From the NCBI GenBank assembly GCA_021775095.1, contig JAJFII010000030.1, positions 1 to 58,937 on the forward strand: 58,937 nt of DNA, written 5' to 3'. The notes below the pieces were generated by a model. The model ran no database searches and was not told the origin of the DNA. It saw only the letters and a list, made by a program, of their open reading frames with translations. Positions 16,337-23,962 of the stretch are shown here, piece after piece. Origin of the DNA: Rhodospirillales bacterium. GTDB lineage: Bacteria > Pseudomonadota > Alphaproteobacteria > Rhodospirillales > Casp-alpha2. A program made the position numbers and the translations under genes. The first letter of the stretch is position 1. Each line of letters opens with the position of its first letter.

Positions 16337-16737
16337 TCAGCACGAAGAGCAAAAGCGGATATCACGGTTCGTTAAATCATAGTCATAGGGCGAAGTGCCG
16401 GTTAAAGCGTGAAAAAAAGCCAACGTCGGGACAGACACATACAAATCGTGCGCTTTTTGATGTTGGTACACGTGAGTCAATTCGCGAATAAAAGTCGCCC
16501 GGGCATCGATATCGCCACTTAAGGAAAAGTCTGCATAATAGGTCGTGCCGGAGGGATAATACATATTGCTCTTTGGCGTAGGCACGCGATCAGTTTTAAG
16601 GTTTTTTTTGTTAGCGAAAATTTGCACGGTGTCAAAAGTAATTTGGTCTTTAAAAATCGTCCGCGCCAGAGCTTTTCCCCCTCCGTCATCGACCTGCCTG
16701 CCATTATCGTCCCCCCATGCCTCATCCAAAATATCAC
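16337..16737 (-). pseudogene. Frameshifted Rhs-type zinc metallopeptidase domain
   Basis: The main open frame covers 'ALARTIFKDQITFDTVQIF', 'YYADFS' and 'FIRELTHVYQHQ', which is the pattern of the metallopeptidase found in Rhs/VgrG-linked effectors. The family's usual opening, 'R-LTEGE', is present only in the neighbouring frame ('RSMTEGEK'), so a one- or two-base indel in the G5A4 run near 16675 has split the gene. The first histidine of the HExxH motif has also changed to Arg (RELTH), a single-base CAC-to-CGC change, which would abolish zinc binding. The gene is therefore doubly inactivated. It sits in the accessory island between portal and terminase, downstream of a secreted protein that may have been its partner. 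Confidence 0.65.
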
Positions 16738-16764
16738 AGGTTCTAATTATTCTCGGACAGTATT

Positions 16765-17334
16765 CTAATTTTGACGCCGATGGCAGTCAGTTAACATTAC
16801 ACTAATTGCAAAATCACAACTGCAGCGGGCTGGTTTTAAACCGGCCATGACAGCGGCGTCAATTTCGCGACTATAACTTTCAAAATCTGGTATGAACCCA
16901 GACTGTATCATCTCGTTGGTACAAACCTCCGACGTTTTCTTTTGATCTATGCACGCATCATAAATTAGAATAACACTAAAAAGTTCGGCACCTTGGATAC
17001 GATCCGCAAAGGGTAATAATTTCTTGCCAGCAACTTCATGATTGGCCAATCCGTGTATCGCAAAAATTGTCGCATGCCTTATATAGGATAGCATGTCGCT
17101 CGTGCTTCCCGGCGGCCACATGCCTGCGAGGAGAATATTTTTTGCAAGCATGGAACGTGCCTCGACGTTTCCTTTTTTCGCCCAAGGCCAGAGGATATCC
17201 CACATTTTGTCACAGGTTTCTCTATTATACAGTATTTGAGCCAAAGCTTTGGCTTTTGGCCAGTTCTCCAGCGTCTCCGCCCGTGCGAAACTGGTAAAAA
17301 ACAATATAAAAATAACTGCAGTGATCCTTTTCAT
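16765..17334 (-). CDS. Secreted protein of unknown function (possible effector partner)
   Basis: A 189-residue protein starting at 17334, eight bases after GGAAGG. It has a signal peptide (basic start, hydrophobic core to about residue 17, cleavage near Ala-Arg-Ala) and six or more cysteines in the mature part, consistent with a disulfide-bonded periplasmic protein. The helical middle recalls Sel1/TPR-like secreted proteins but lacks a clear repeat. It ends shortly before the broken metallopeptidase gene. A periplasmic inhibitor or immunity role for that effector is a guess from context. AT-richer than the phage structural genes, it looks horizontally acquired. Confidence 0.55.
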   Translation of the reverse strand: MKRITAVIFILFFTSFARAETLENWPKAKALAQILYNRETCDKMWDILWPWAKKGNVEARSMLAKNILLAGMWPPGSTSDMLSYIRHATIFAIHGLANHEVAGKKLLPFADRIQGAELFSVILIYDACIDQKKTSEVCTNEMIQSGFIPDFESYSREIDAAVMAGLKPARCSCDFAISVMLTDCHRRQN

Positions 17335-17533
17335 TATTGGCACCTTCCAGCGAAAATTGTCAGAACTGTAAGTCTAAAAATATAATCGGGAGGCAAAATT
17401 TGCGACAGTATCTAAAAACCGCGCGATTTTAAGAGTAACAGAAGCAGCGAAATTTGGCAACCAAAGAGCATCCTATTTCGACATGCCCATAGCTATAATT
17501 GTAAAACGTCCTCATTACCGGTAAAATACGGTC

Positions 17534-17701
17534 ATGACTGACAATCTGATACTTGAGCCCTTACAACACATCCGCGACAAAGTGAACCGGAATGCCGAAG
17601 ACAGGCATGAAATCAAAGGTCGGCTTTGCAATGTGCGAAGCCTAGTCGGCTTCCTGTTCCAGCAAAACACCAGCTTTTCCGTCCGTAGTCCCGTCGTATA
17701 A
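17534..17701 (+). CDS. Short truncated accessory protein
   Basis: A 55-codon frame begins 'MTDNLILEPLQHIRDKVNRN' and continues 'AEDRHEIKGRLCNVRS'. This resembles the N-terminus of small coiled-coil proteins common in alphaproteobacterial genomes near toxin-antitoxin genes ('MTDNLILEHL-AIR... E-K-RL'). It then runs into unrelated sequence, which is the antisense of the portal-like fragment. It is therefore probably a truncated remnant and may not be expressed; no convincing ribosome site is seen. Confidence 0.35.
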   Translation: MTDNLILEPLQHIRDKVNRNAEDRHEIKGRLCNVRSLVGFLFQQNTSFSVRSPVV

Positions 17702-17794
17702 GGAACGGACAGTCGAACTATTCGTCCATCGCTCCAATTGCTGTGAAAGCTCTGGTTCCCGCCGGATGATGTCAGCCGCAAGTTGTGGTTTCAT
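17642..17794 (-). pseudogene. Duplicated fragment of the portal gene start
   Basis: The codons for MKPQLAADIIRREPELSQQLERW parallel the portal N-terminus (MKSQLATDIIQREQNLRNG and on). The upstream leader also matches (ATCACATGAAA with a preceding TTTATTGGAAA). Similarity stops after about 23 codons and the frame closes at 17642. This is a diverged leftover of a second portal gene start, marking a duplication or a recombination junction at the right end of the broken-effector segment. Confidence 0.7.
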
Positions 17795-17858
17795 GTGATG
17801 TTTCCAATAAAATACATACACACCAATACACATTATTATTTAATTGCCGCTATAAAGT

Positions 17859-17873
17859 GTGTATATTATACAC
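17859..17873 (+). promoter_or_regulatory. Inverted repeat at the hicA start, probable HicB operator
   Basis: A perfect dyad GTGTATA-T-TATACAC abuts the hicA ATG, with TATAAA just upstream as a possible -10. HicAB operons are autoregulated by the DNA-binding domain of HicB, so this is the natural operator candidate. Looser half-sites (ATACACA) repeat upstream between 17813 and 17832. Confidence 0.55.
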
Positions 17874-18064
17874 ATGAAAAGTAGGGGCATCATTAAAGCC
17901 CTCGAGGCAGACGGTCGGTTCGAGGTGGCTCAAAAAGGCCCTCACGTCCAGTTTAAGCACCCAACAAAAACGCGCCGAGTGACGGTTCCGCACCCGAAGC
18001 GAGATATTCAAGTCGGCACTTCAAAAGTATCGAAAAACAAGCGGGGCTCGCTCTGAAAGCATAA
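17874..18064 (+). pseudogene. hicA: HicA toxin, frameshifted near its C-terminus
   Basis: The start at 17874 gives the HicA N-terminus 'MKSRGIIKALEADGRFEVAQ' and the core 'KGPHVQFKHP' with the catalytic His. The motif 'RVTVPHPKRDI-VGT' follows. After Gly-Thr (about 18023) the frame departs from the family and stops at 18056. Reading the next frame restores the expected end, 'FKSIEKQAGLALKA', with a stop at 18064, 12 bases before hicB. One base has been lost, leaving 60 residues with a wrong last 10 or so. HicA normally cleaves mRNA during translation; the altered toxin may be weak or inactive, so hicB may now be a solitary antitoxin. Confidence 0.75.
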
Positions 18065-18076
18065 AGGAGAAAGCGC

Positions 18077-18472
18077 ATGTCTAACTATATAGCCCTTTTT
18101 CGCAAAGGCCCGGGGAGTGACTACGGCGTCGACTTCCCCGATTTTCCCGGGTGCATCACCGCTGGCACGGACCTAGATGAGGCTAAAGATATGGCCGCCA
18201 AGGCGCTGGCCCTTCATATCGAAGGCATGGTTGACGATGGACAGGGTATCCCAAATCCCAGCTCTTTAGATGTCGTCATGGCCGACCCCCATAATGAAAA
18301 AGCGGTTGCTTTTCTCGTGACAACACCAGTTCGTAAAGAAAAAGCCGTGCGCGTCAACGTTACCTTCCCCGAATCAGTACTTCACCGCATTGACGTTGCT
18401 GCCAGGTCCAGAAACCTTACCCGTTCCGCTTTCCTCCAGGAAGCCACCGTTCATCTCATACAGGAGGGCTGA
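18077..18472 (+). CDS. hicB: HicB antitoxin
   Basis: A 131-residue protein preceded by AAAGGAG. The N-terminal HicB domain has 'YGVDFPDFPGCITAGTDLDEA' and 'AAKALALHIEGM--DG--IP', the degenerate RNase-H-like fold that binds and blocks HicA. The C-terminus ('VRVNVTFPESVLHRIDVAAR' then 'LTRSAFLQEAT') is a ribbon-helix-helix DNA-binding domain, so it can repress its own operon. It is encoded directly after hicA, in the opposite orientation to the phage structural genes, as expected for a cargo module. Confidence 0.9.
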   Translation: MSNYIALFRKGPGSDYGVDFPDFPGCITAGTDLDEAKDMAAKALALHIEGMVDDGQGIPNPSSLDVVMADPHNEKAVAFLVTTPVRKEKAVRVNVTFPESVLHRIDVAARSRNLTRSAFLQEATVHLIQEG

Positions 18473-18497
18473 TTAATTCCGCGGCGCTTTGTCGTTT

Positions 18498-18517
18498 CTG
18501 GTATCACGTGATACCAG
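18498..18517. repeat. Perfect 20-bp palindrome
   Basis: CTGGTATCACGTGATACCAG is fully self-complementary, and outer arms GTCGTT and AACGAC extend the symmetry to about 39 bases. It lies 25 bases after hicB and before the lipoprotein gene. No T-run follows on either strand, so it may be a protein-binding site or an RNA hairpin end. Confidence 0.7.
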
Positions 18518-18671
18518 CAGAATAACGACAATAGATAATCACCTGCCTTTATGGCCCACGCTTCTGCGCAGGGGCATTCTTTGGAGAGCCTCAAATATTT
18601 CTGGGTGCCCGTGAAATTCTACCTTCATTTTTACATTTCAATTAATGGCAGAGTCCATGTAGTCTTCACCC

Positions 18672-19256
18672 ATGTTTCGATTGCCACTTATAACTTGTTT
18701 TTGTGCCCTGTTGGTAGGCTGTCAGACTGTTGGCCCAGGCGATATAGAAGAATTCGAAGTTCCTCTTTCAGAAAAAACAAGCATTGTCCTGCCCGACGGG
18801 TATCAGATTGAGAGAGTTGAACTTGTACGACTCAATAAACTGACACATGAAAATGCCTATTTCTTGACCAGTCGCGTCAGCTATATTTCTGGTTCAGCGG
18901 TTGCATTGAATGCAATGACCAGAACGAATTTCATTTCCATTGTCCAAAAAAGCGCAGAAGGAGCAGAAACCATCAATCATGTAGACGGAAAGCCCATCAG
19001 TTTCTCGTCAACGGGTCCAGGTTTTTATTCAATTGTAGAGAGCTCCAATGAACTCTGCATGTTATCGTCGACCAATCATGGAGATCCAATGGTAGTTGAC
19101 AACATTACTGTTTATCCCGGAGAATTATTTGTTACGCTGTGTGAAGCCAATCAGACCCTTGCAAGCCGACCGGGCTTTGAAGAATACGCGCTCAAGTTCT
19201 TGAGTGATGTCAGCATTAGACCGCCCGACAACGGCCTATCCATAACCGTTAATTAA
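18672..19256 (+). CDS. Predicted lipoprotein in the phage accessory island
   Basis: A 194-residue protein with a lipoprotein signal: a hydrophobic N-terminus ending in the lipobox Leu-Val-Gly-Cys, with the acylated Cys at residue 17. The mature part is beta-rich with two further cysteines near residues 124 and 153. I do not recognise the family. It is AT-richer than the phage genes and transcribed against them, overlapping the last bases of the convergent 371-residue phage gene. Lysogenic-conversion lipoproteins of this kind often modify the host surface or exclude other phages, but nothing here shows that directly. Confidence 0.6.
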   Translation: MFRLPLITCFCALLVGCQTVGPGDIEEFEVPLSEKTSIVLPDGYQIERVELVRLNKLTHENAYFLTSRVSYISGSAVALNAMTRTNFISIVQKSAEGAETINHVDGKPISFSSTGPGFYSIVESSNELCMLSSTNHGDPMVVDNITVYPGELFVTLCEANQTLASRPGFEEYALKFLSDVSIRPPDNGLSITVN

Positions 19257-20368
19257 AGTTTCTCCCCCCTAAAATATCCTCCCAACATCCGTCGATATAA
19301 GCTGAATAAATCATCATCTTTGGTGCCGTTACTGCTCGTCGATTTTGCCGGGAATTTGGGAACCACTGGTGCTTTTGGTTGGGGTTTGGACAGCGTGCCC
19401 AAACTCGCGCCTTTATTGGATGGCGCTGTCGATTGAGACGAACTGTTACCGCTGCCAAATACATCGGGGAAGTTAAGTGGCTTGGCGGAGGTATTGGAGG
19501 ATGCATTAGGCGATCCAAAAGCGCTCGCAAATTCTCTGGCGAAATTATTGGTAGGATTGCTGTCTGTGCCGATAGGTGCTTTGCCAGCACCTGTTATATC
19601 CCGATTTAGCGCCTCAATAGACGCATACTTCGTCTTTTTCCCAATTTCAGTCTTCGTACCAAGTACGTTGTCAAACTTACCGCCGAGATACCCAGGCAAA
19701 CCAGGAATTCCCAGAGCAACCCCGGCCAAGTCTCCAAGGGCCCTCCCGACGCCGAAAGTTGTTTTGTTGTCCGTCACCTTATTGGTGGAATAATCCAATA
19801 GCGCCTTTCTTTGAACGCCGGGGGTAATGCCTGAGAAAAAGTGATTGCCAACAAAATCCATCAGGCTTGTGCGTTCGAACTCATCGTCGAGGCTTGCTTC
19901 CCCAATCGCTTCGCGGCGTCCGCCAACTCCCGCTGATGATCTTTTGCGGGCGTCGATTGAGGCGGTTATTCCTGCCCGTTCTTTGGCGATATTCTGGCGC
20001 GCCGCGTCGCCGTTAAGGCCGGGCCCCCGGCCCTTGGGCGACGGAGCCACTGGTGAAACCCCGATTGTCGCGGACGCCGGTTTAACCGGGGGTGGCGCGA
20101 GGGAAACCGCCGCGACCGTGTTGGTCGCCGGTGCCGCCAAAGCCCGCTGCCAGCTTGCGTAATCGGGAAACCCGGCTTGCCGGGCGCGGGCGTTGTTGTG
20201 CTCAGATGCTGTCAGACCTTCGCGGCCCAGGAGAGCGGCCCAGAACCCCTGTTGTGACGTCGACGTGGAAGCGGTCCCACGGCCGGCCCGGCCGCCTGTC
20301 GTGGCACCGTCTTCGTTGCGGTTTTCCATTTGTCCGCTGGAAAATCCACCTGGATTAAATCCTGGCAT
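19253..20368 (-). CDS. Phage protein of unknown function after terminase
   Basis: A 371-residue, low-complexity protein, rich in Gly, Ser, Ala and Pro. It has a possible folded part around residues 150-250 ('LMDFVGNHFFSGITPGVQRK' and 'LGDLAGVALGIPGLPGYLGG') and an Asn/Ser-rich linker before a basic C-terminal helix ('SLYRRMLGGYFRG'). It follows the large terminase gene by 15 bases, so it belongs to the phage operon. The disordered, glycine-rich nature with an amphipathic middle suggests a virion-associated or membrane-interacting protein. The family is not recognised. Confidence 0.55.
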   Translation of the reverse strand: MPGFNPGGFSSGQMENRNEDGATTGGRAGRGTASTSTSQQGFWAALLGREGLTASEHNNARARQAGFPDYASWQRALAAPATNTVAAVSLAPPPVKPASATIGVSPVAPSPKGRGPGLNGDAARQNIAKERAGITASIDARKRSSAGVGGRREAIGEASLDDEFERTSLMDFVGNHFFSGITPGVQRKALLDYSTNKVTDNKTTFGVGRALGDLAGVALGIPGLPGYLGGKFDNVLGTKTEIGKKTKYASIEALNRDITGAGKAPIGTDSNPTNNFAREFASAFGSPNASSNTSAKPLNFPDVFGSGNSSSQSTAPSNKGASLGTLSKPQPKAPVVPKFPAKSTSSNGTKDDDLFSLYRRMLGGYFRGEKL

Positions 20369-20383
20369 TGTTGGTTTCCTTTC

Positions 20384-21694
20384 TTACCAAACGTCGTCCA
20401 TTTCTTCAGCGTCTTCCGCCAAATCCGGCACCGCCAAGCCGACCGGCGCCAACCGCTCGAAGAACGTCAGGGCCAGGGCATCGGCGGCGTCGGGCGATGG
20501 CATGCCGCGTTTTTTCATGTCCTGTTTGCGCTCCAGGGCGATTTGTCCGGTGAGCGTATAGCTGTATTTCGGGCCCAGCAGATCGGCTGTTAACAAGGCC
20601 AACTCGTGGACCGGCAGCTGTAACTGGGCGGTTGCCAGCCAATGGCGCATCTCGCCCCACAGCTCGGCCCGTTTGTTGAGATATCGAATTTTGTCACCGG
20701 CGGCACCACCGACCTGCACGTCGCGCACCGGGTACCCGGCACTGGCCAGATAATCGACCACACCGCCACCAACTCCCGCCCCGTCCACATAAATCATTTG
20801 CGGCCGGACCTGATCAAACCCGGCCATCACTTCATTGGCCAGGGTTACCAGATCGTTTTTGTGATAGCGTTTTAAATCTTCTACCAGCCGGCCGCGGCGG
20901 GTCAAAATCACGCTGCAGTCATCGCCAAACCGCGCCACGTCGACGCCGAGCACCCGGGGCATGGGAATGCCGGCAGTTGCCTGGCGCAAGGCCGCCTGTT
21001 CAACCAGTTCGGTCGGAATAAACTGCGCCGTCGACCCTTGCGAAAAATCACATTCCATTTCCTGGGCATATTTTGCCGGCGGCATTTCCCGGGCTAGGTC
21101 TTTGAGAACCGATGCCGACAAAATGCCCGATTGACTGGCCTTGAGATGCAGGCAATACCACCGGTTGTCGCGGAGGCTGTCCTGATAGCGTTGATAAAAC
21201 GCGTTGTGTCCCTTGGGCGTACCGCTGACCACCAAAAATCCGTCCCGGTCGGCCAGGGCCGGCAGGACAATGGACTCCCAGACCAGAGGGTTCATATCGG
21301 CATATTCATCGAGCGCCATGCCGTCGCTATAAAGGCCGCGCAAGGCGTCGGGGTTGCCATCGGTTCCATACAGCCGAACCCGCGCCACGGTTCCGGCCTG
21401 GCTCGGCAGGCCAACCCATAATTCACTTTCATTTAAGGTTCGGTTGGGGATCGGTGCCGTCATCTCCTTCAAGGTCGTCCAGGCAATGTCCTTGACCTGC
21501 TTGTGCAGGGGGGCAAGCAATTGGAAGCGGCCATTGGGTTTGCCGCACCGCAGCGCATGGTCGACCAGATCGGCGATCAAGGCCACGGTTTTGCCGGCCC
21601 GACGGTGACAGACCAGACAGGCCCGCTTCTGCGTCCGCAAATGAAACGCGCGAAATCCGGGGCGGGGTATATACCGCAAATCAATCGTCGGCAC
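20384..21694 (-). CDS. terL: Terminase large subunit
   Basis: A 436-residue packaging motor. The ATPase domain has a Walker A-like 'CHRRAGKT' at residues 29-36 and a Walker B 'GMALDE' with the acidic pair at 129-130, followed by a 'VVSGTPKG' coupling motif near 156-162. The nuclease domain has 'GVDVARFGDD' (Asp 252), 'IYVDGAGVGGG' (Asp 304) and 'PSPDAADALALT' (Asp 402/405), the RNase-H-like catalytic acids. All key residues are present, so the enzyme looks functional. It overlaps the small-subunit gene by 14 bases. Confidence 0.92.
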   Translation of the reverse strand: MPTIDLRYIPRPGFRAFHLRTQKRACLVCHRRAGKTVALIADLVDHALRCGKPNGRFQLLAPLHKQVKDIAWTTLKEMTAPIPNRTLNESELWVGLPSQAGTVARVRLYGTDGNPDALRGLYSDGMALDEYADMNPLVWESIVLPALADRDGFLVVSGTPKGHNAFYQRYQDSLRDNRWYCLHLKASQSGILSASVLKDLAREMPPAKYAQEMECDFSQGSTAQFIPTELVEQAALRQATAGIPMPRVLGVDVARFGDDCSVILTRRGRLVEDLKRYHKNDLVTLANEVMAGFDQVRPQMIYVDGAGVGGGVVDYLASAGYPVRDVQVGGAAGDKIRYLNKRAELWGEMRHWLATAQLQLPVHELALLTADLLGPKYSYTLTGQIALERKQDMKKRGMPSPDAADALALTFFERLAPVGLAVPDLAEDAEEMDDVW

Positions 21695-22073
21695 GGGGCA
21701 CTCCGGTTATAATTGTAAAGCTCACATCACCGGTTGGTCCGGGCCGGGATTTATCGCCATAGGCCCGGGGATGCAGTTTGGCGGCTTTCCATTTGCGTGC
21801 TTCAATGCGGACCCGCGCCCGTTGCGGGTTGTCCTCGGTATCGGATATTTCAACAATCTGATCGGCAATGAAATCGGCATGCAGTTCCTCTGCCCGGTTA
21901 TACTGGGCGCGAAATACCTCCTGGTCGGGATCTGCCAACCACTGGTGCACGGTTTTCAGGTCCGGCATGTTTTTGTCGCGGCAAATCGACCTGAGGGTTT
22001 CCCCCTGGGACAGGCGGGCACAAAGGGCGTCGCTTACGGACTGTGAAAAGTCAGAGGGTTTGCCGTCAACCAT
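21681..22073 (-). CDS. terS: Terminase small subunit
   Basis: The start is set at 22073 because GGAGG lies eight bases upstream, while the longer reading from 22106 would run through a terminator hairpin. The 130-residue protein begins with a helix-turn-helix-like region ('ALCARLSQGETLRSICRDKN', 'LKTVHQWL') that recognises the packaging site, then a central helix ('EELHADFIADQIVEIS') and 'ARVRIEARKWKAAKLHPRAYG', which is conserved in this small-terminase family. It is the first gene of the leftward phage operon and overlaps terL. Confidence 0.85.
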   Translation of the reverse strand: MVDGKPSDFSQSVSDALCARLSQGETLRSICRDKNMPDLKTVHQWLADPDQEVFRAQYNRAEELHADFIADQIVEISDTEDNPQRARVRIEARKWKAAKLHPRAYGDKSRPGPTGDVSFTIITGVPRADD

Positions 22074-22088
22074 GGCCATCGCCTCCAG

Positions 22089-22124
22089 AAAAAGCGGCCC
22101 GTACATCGCTACGACATACGGGCC
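22089..22124 (-). terminator. Intrinsic terminator in the terS leader
   Basis: On the minus strand an 8-bp stem GGCCCGTA/TACGGGCC with a 13-base loop is followed by GCTTTTTC. It lies between the promoter at 22212-22239 and the terS start, so it may act as an attenuator for the late operon. Confidence 0.65.
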
Positions 22125-22211
22125 CGAAGTTTAACAGGGAGAATCAAAAAAACGGCCTAGAGAAAATCAATCCCTTGCCGCGACGCTGTCGCAACTCTGG
22201 ACAGTGGAGAA

Positions 22212-22239
22212 ATGATACCACATTCTGTTACTGTGTCAA
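22212..22239 (-). promoter_or_regulatory. Sigma-70-type promoter for the terminase operon, with overlapping dyad
   Basis: On the minus strand TTGACA (22239-22234) and TATCAT (22217-22212) are separated by 16 bases. A dyad CTGTT-N8-AACAG (about 22224-22241) overlaps the -35 box and could be an operator. Transcription would begin near 22205 and pass the leader hairpin before terS. Confidence 0.6.
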
Positions 22240-22417
22240 CAGTTAAATCAACATATTGTGTTTATTTCGATATATGGCCCAGCATAGAGCCTCGCAGAAC
22301 GCCTCGAACAGGCATACTGGATTGCGGTTTTATCCGGTTGGTTGGTCGCGGCGCGCATAAAGGGCCGGTGCCCTCAAATAAATAATCATGGCCAGCGCAG
22401 CTGCTGATTTTTATCGT

Positions 22418-23962
22418 TTACGCGGTGGTAATTCTTTCGATTGCCGCAATCAAAGTATCGCGCTTAAAGGGTTTGGCTATCAATTCGATACCCTTCGACT
22501 TAAGACCGTCCTGATCGGTGATCTTATTCGGATAACCGGACATCAGAAGAACTTTAATCGCCGGAAAACGGCCTAAAACATGATCCGCCAACTCGACCCC
22601 GCTCATGTCATTGGGCATGACCACATCGCTCAACACAAGATCGACGGCAATCTCCTGGTCCGCCAGGGATTGCAGTTTCGCCAAAGCCGAGGGCCCATCC
22701 GCCGCTTCGTAGATAAGATATTCAACCCGTTTTAACAAAGCAGCTGTTGTCTCCCGAACCATCGGGTCGTCTTCCACCAAGAGAACCGTTGGTTTAATGG
22801 CGGCACCGGTATCAACCACCGCCGAAGCTCCCGCTGCGGCGGGATTTTCTCTAGCCGCCGGCAAATAGAGGAAAACCGTTGTTCCCGCACCGGGCAGACT
22901 TTCGATGGAAACATGGCCCTTGGATTGTTTGGCAAATCCATAGACCATGCTGAGGCCGAGACCGTTGCCATTGCCGACGTCTTTGGTCGTAAAAAAAGGT
23001 TCAAATACTTTTCCCAGTACCTCCGCCGACATGCCGACACCCGTGTCACTGACTTGAATGCAGATATAGTCTCCGGGGGTGATATCGTCAGGGTGATGGG
23101 CATCGGTAGGGTCCAGACGGGTATTATCGGCTTTTATGGTCAGAACCCCGGCATCGGGCATGGCGTCACGGGCGTTCAAGGCCAAATTGAGCAGGGCATT
23201 GTCAAACTGATGGGGATCGACCACCGCCGGTCTAAGGGCGCTGTTTGTATTTACAACCATATCAACGGATGTGCCCAATGTGCGGCGAAACCAATCCTCC
23301 AGGTTGCTTAGGCGATTGGAAATCTCCGTCGCCTCCGGTGCCAGGGGTTGTTGGCGGGAAAATGCCAACAGACGGTTGGTCAGCGAAGTGGCGTTATCGA
23401 TGGCCTGGAATAGCACACCGATATGGTGCTGGGCCGATGCATCTTCACGGGTCCTGTCCTCTAACATCTCCGTATTGCCAATCATCACGGACAACAGATT
23501 ATTAAAGTCGTGGGCGACCCCGCCTGTCAGTTGACTAACGGCTTCCATGCGTAACAATTGACGGTTTTTTTCATCCAATTCCGTGCGCGACGTCACATCA
23601 ATGGAAGCCGTAGAAACACCGCTGCAACCGCCGTCGTCATCAATTCGCGGTTCGACGGCAATTCGGTGGGTAAAGCTGCCATTGGACAGGGAGAATTGAA
23701 TTTCCTCCCATTCGCCTTTTCCTGTGTCCAGGACCCGCTGTTTAAGTTCGAAAAGCCGACGTGTCCCGTCATCGTCATGAATTTCCAGGTCGGTTTTTCC
23801 AATGGCGTCGCCAGCTCGAAAGTCCGCATGGGAATTGAGAATCCAGGTATAACGGAGGTCACGATCCGTGTGCGCGAATACGATTCCTAATGGTGTCGCC
23901 TTTGATGCCAATGTTAAAGCATCGGCAATGTTTTGTGCATCCATACCTGAAAATGTTGTCAT
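22418..23962 (-). CDS. PAS-domain hybrid sensor histidine kinase
   Basis: A 514-residue soluble kinase with a PAS domain (about 15-125), a HisKA domain with the phospho-accepting His 151 in 'GGVAHDFNNLL', and a HATPase domain ('NLALNARDAM', 'DTGVGM', 'FEPFFTTK', 'GNGLGLS'). A C-terminal receiver domain has phospho-acceptor Asp 446 in 'LVLSDVVMP' and Lys about 497. There is no membrane segment, so it senses a cytoplasmic signal. No response regulator or output gene is adjacent, and it lies next to the prophage's right end, so its target is unknown. Confidence 0.9.
   Translation of the reverse strand: MTTFSGMDAQNIADALTLASKATPLGIVFAHTDRDLRYTWILNSHADFRAGDAIGKTDLEIHDDDGTRRLFELKQRVLDTGKGEWEEIQFSLSNGSFTHRIAVEPRIDDDGGCSGVSTASIDVTSRTELDEKNRQLLRMEAVSQLTGGVAHDFNNLLSVMIGNTEMLEDRTREDASAQHHIGVLFQAIDNATSLTNRLLAFSRQQPLAPEATEISNRLSNLEDWFRRTLGTSVDMVVNTNSALRPAVVDPHQFDNALLNLALNARDAMPDAGVLTIKADNTRLDPTDAHHPDDITPGDYICIQVSDTGVGMSAEVLGKVFEPFFTTKDVGNGNGLGLSMVYGFAKQSKGHVSIESLPGAGTTVFLYLPAARENPAAAGASAVVDTGAAIKPTVLLVEDDPMVRETTAALLKRVEYLIYEAADGPSALAKLQSLADQEIAVDLVLSDVVMPNDMSGVELADHVLGRFPAIKVLLMSGYPNKITDQDGLKSKGIELIAKPFKRDTLIAAIERITTA

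Noticed and set aside
22074-22106. Upstream start for the terminase small subunit
   Set aside because: The longer reading passes through a terminator hairpin and lacks a ribosome site; GGAGG is correctly placed for the 22073 start.
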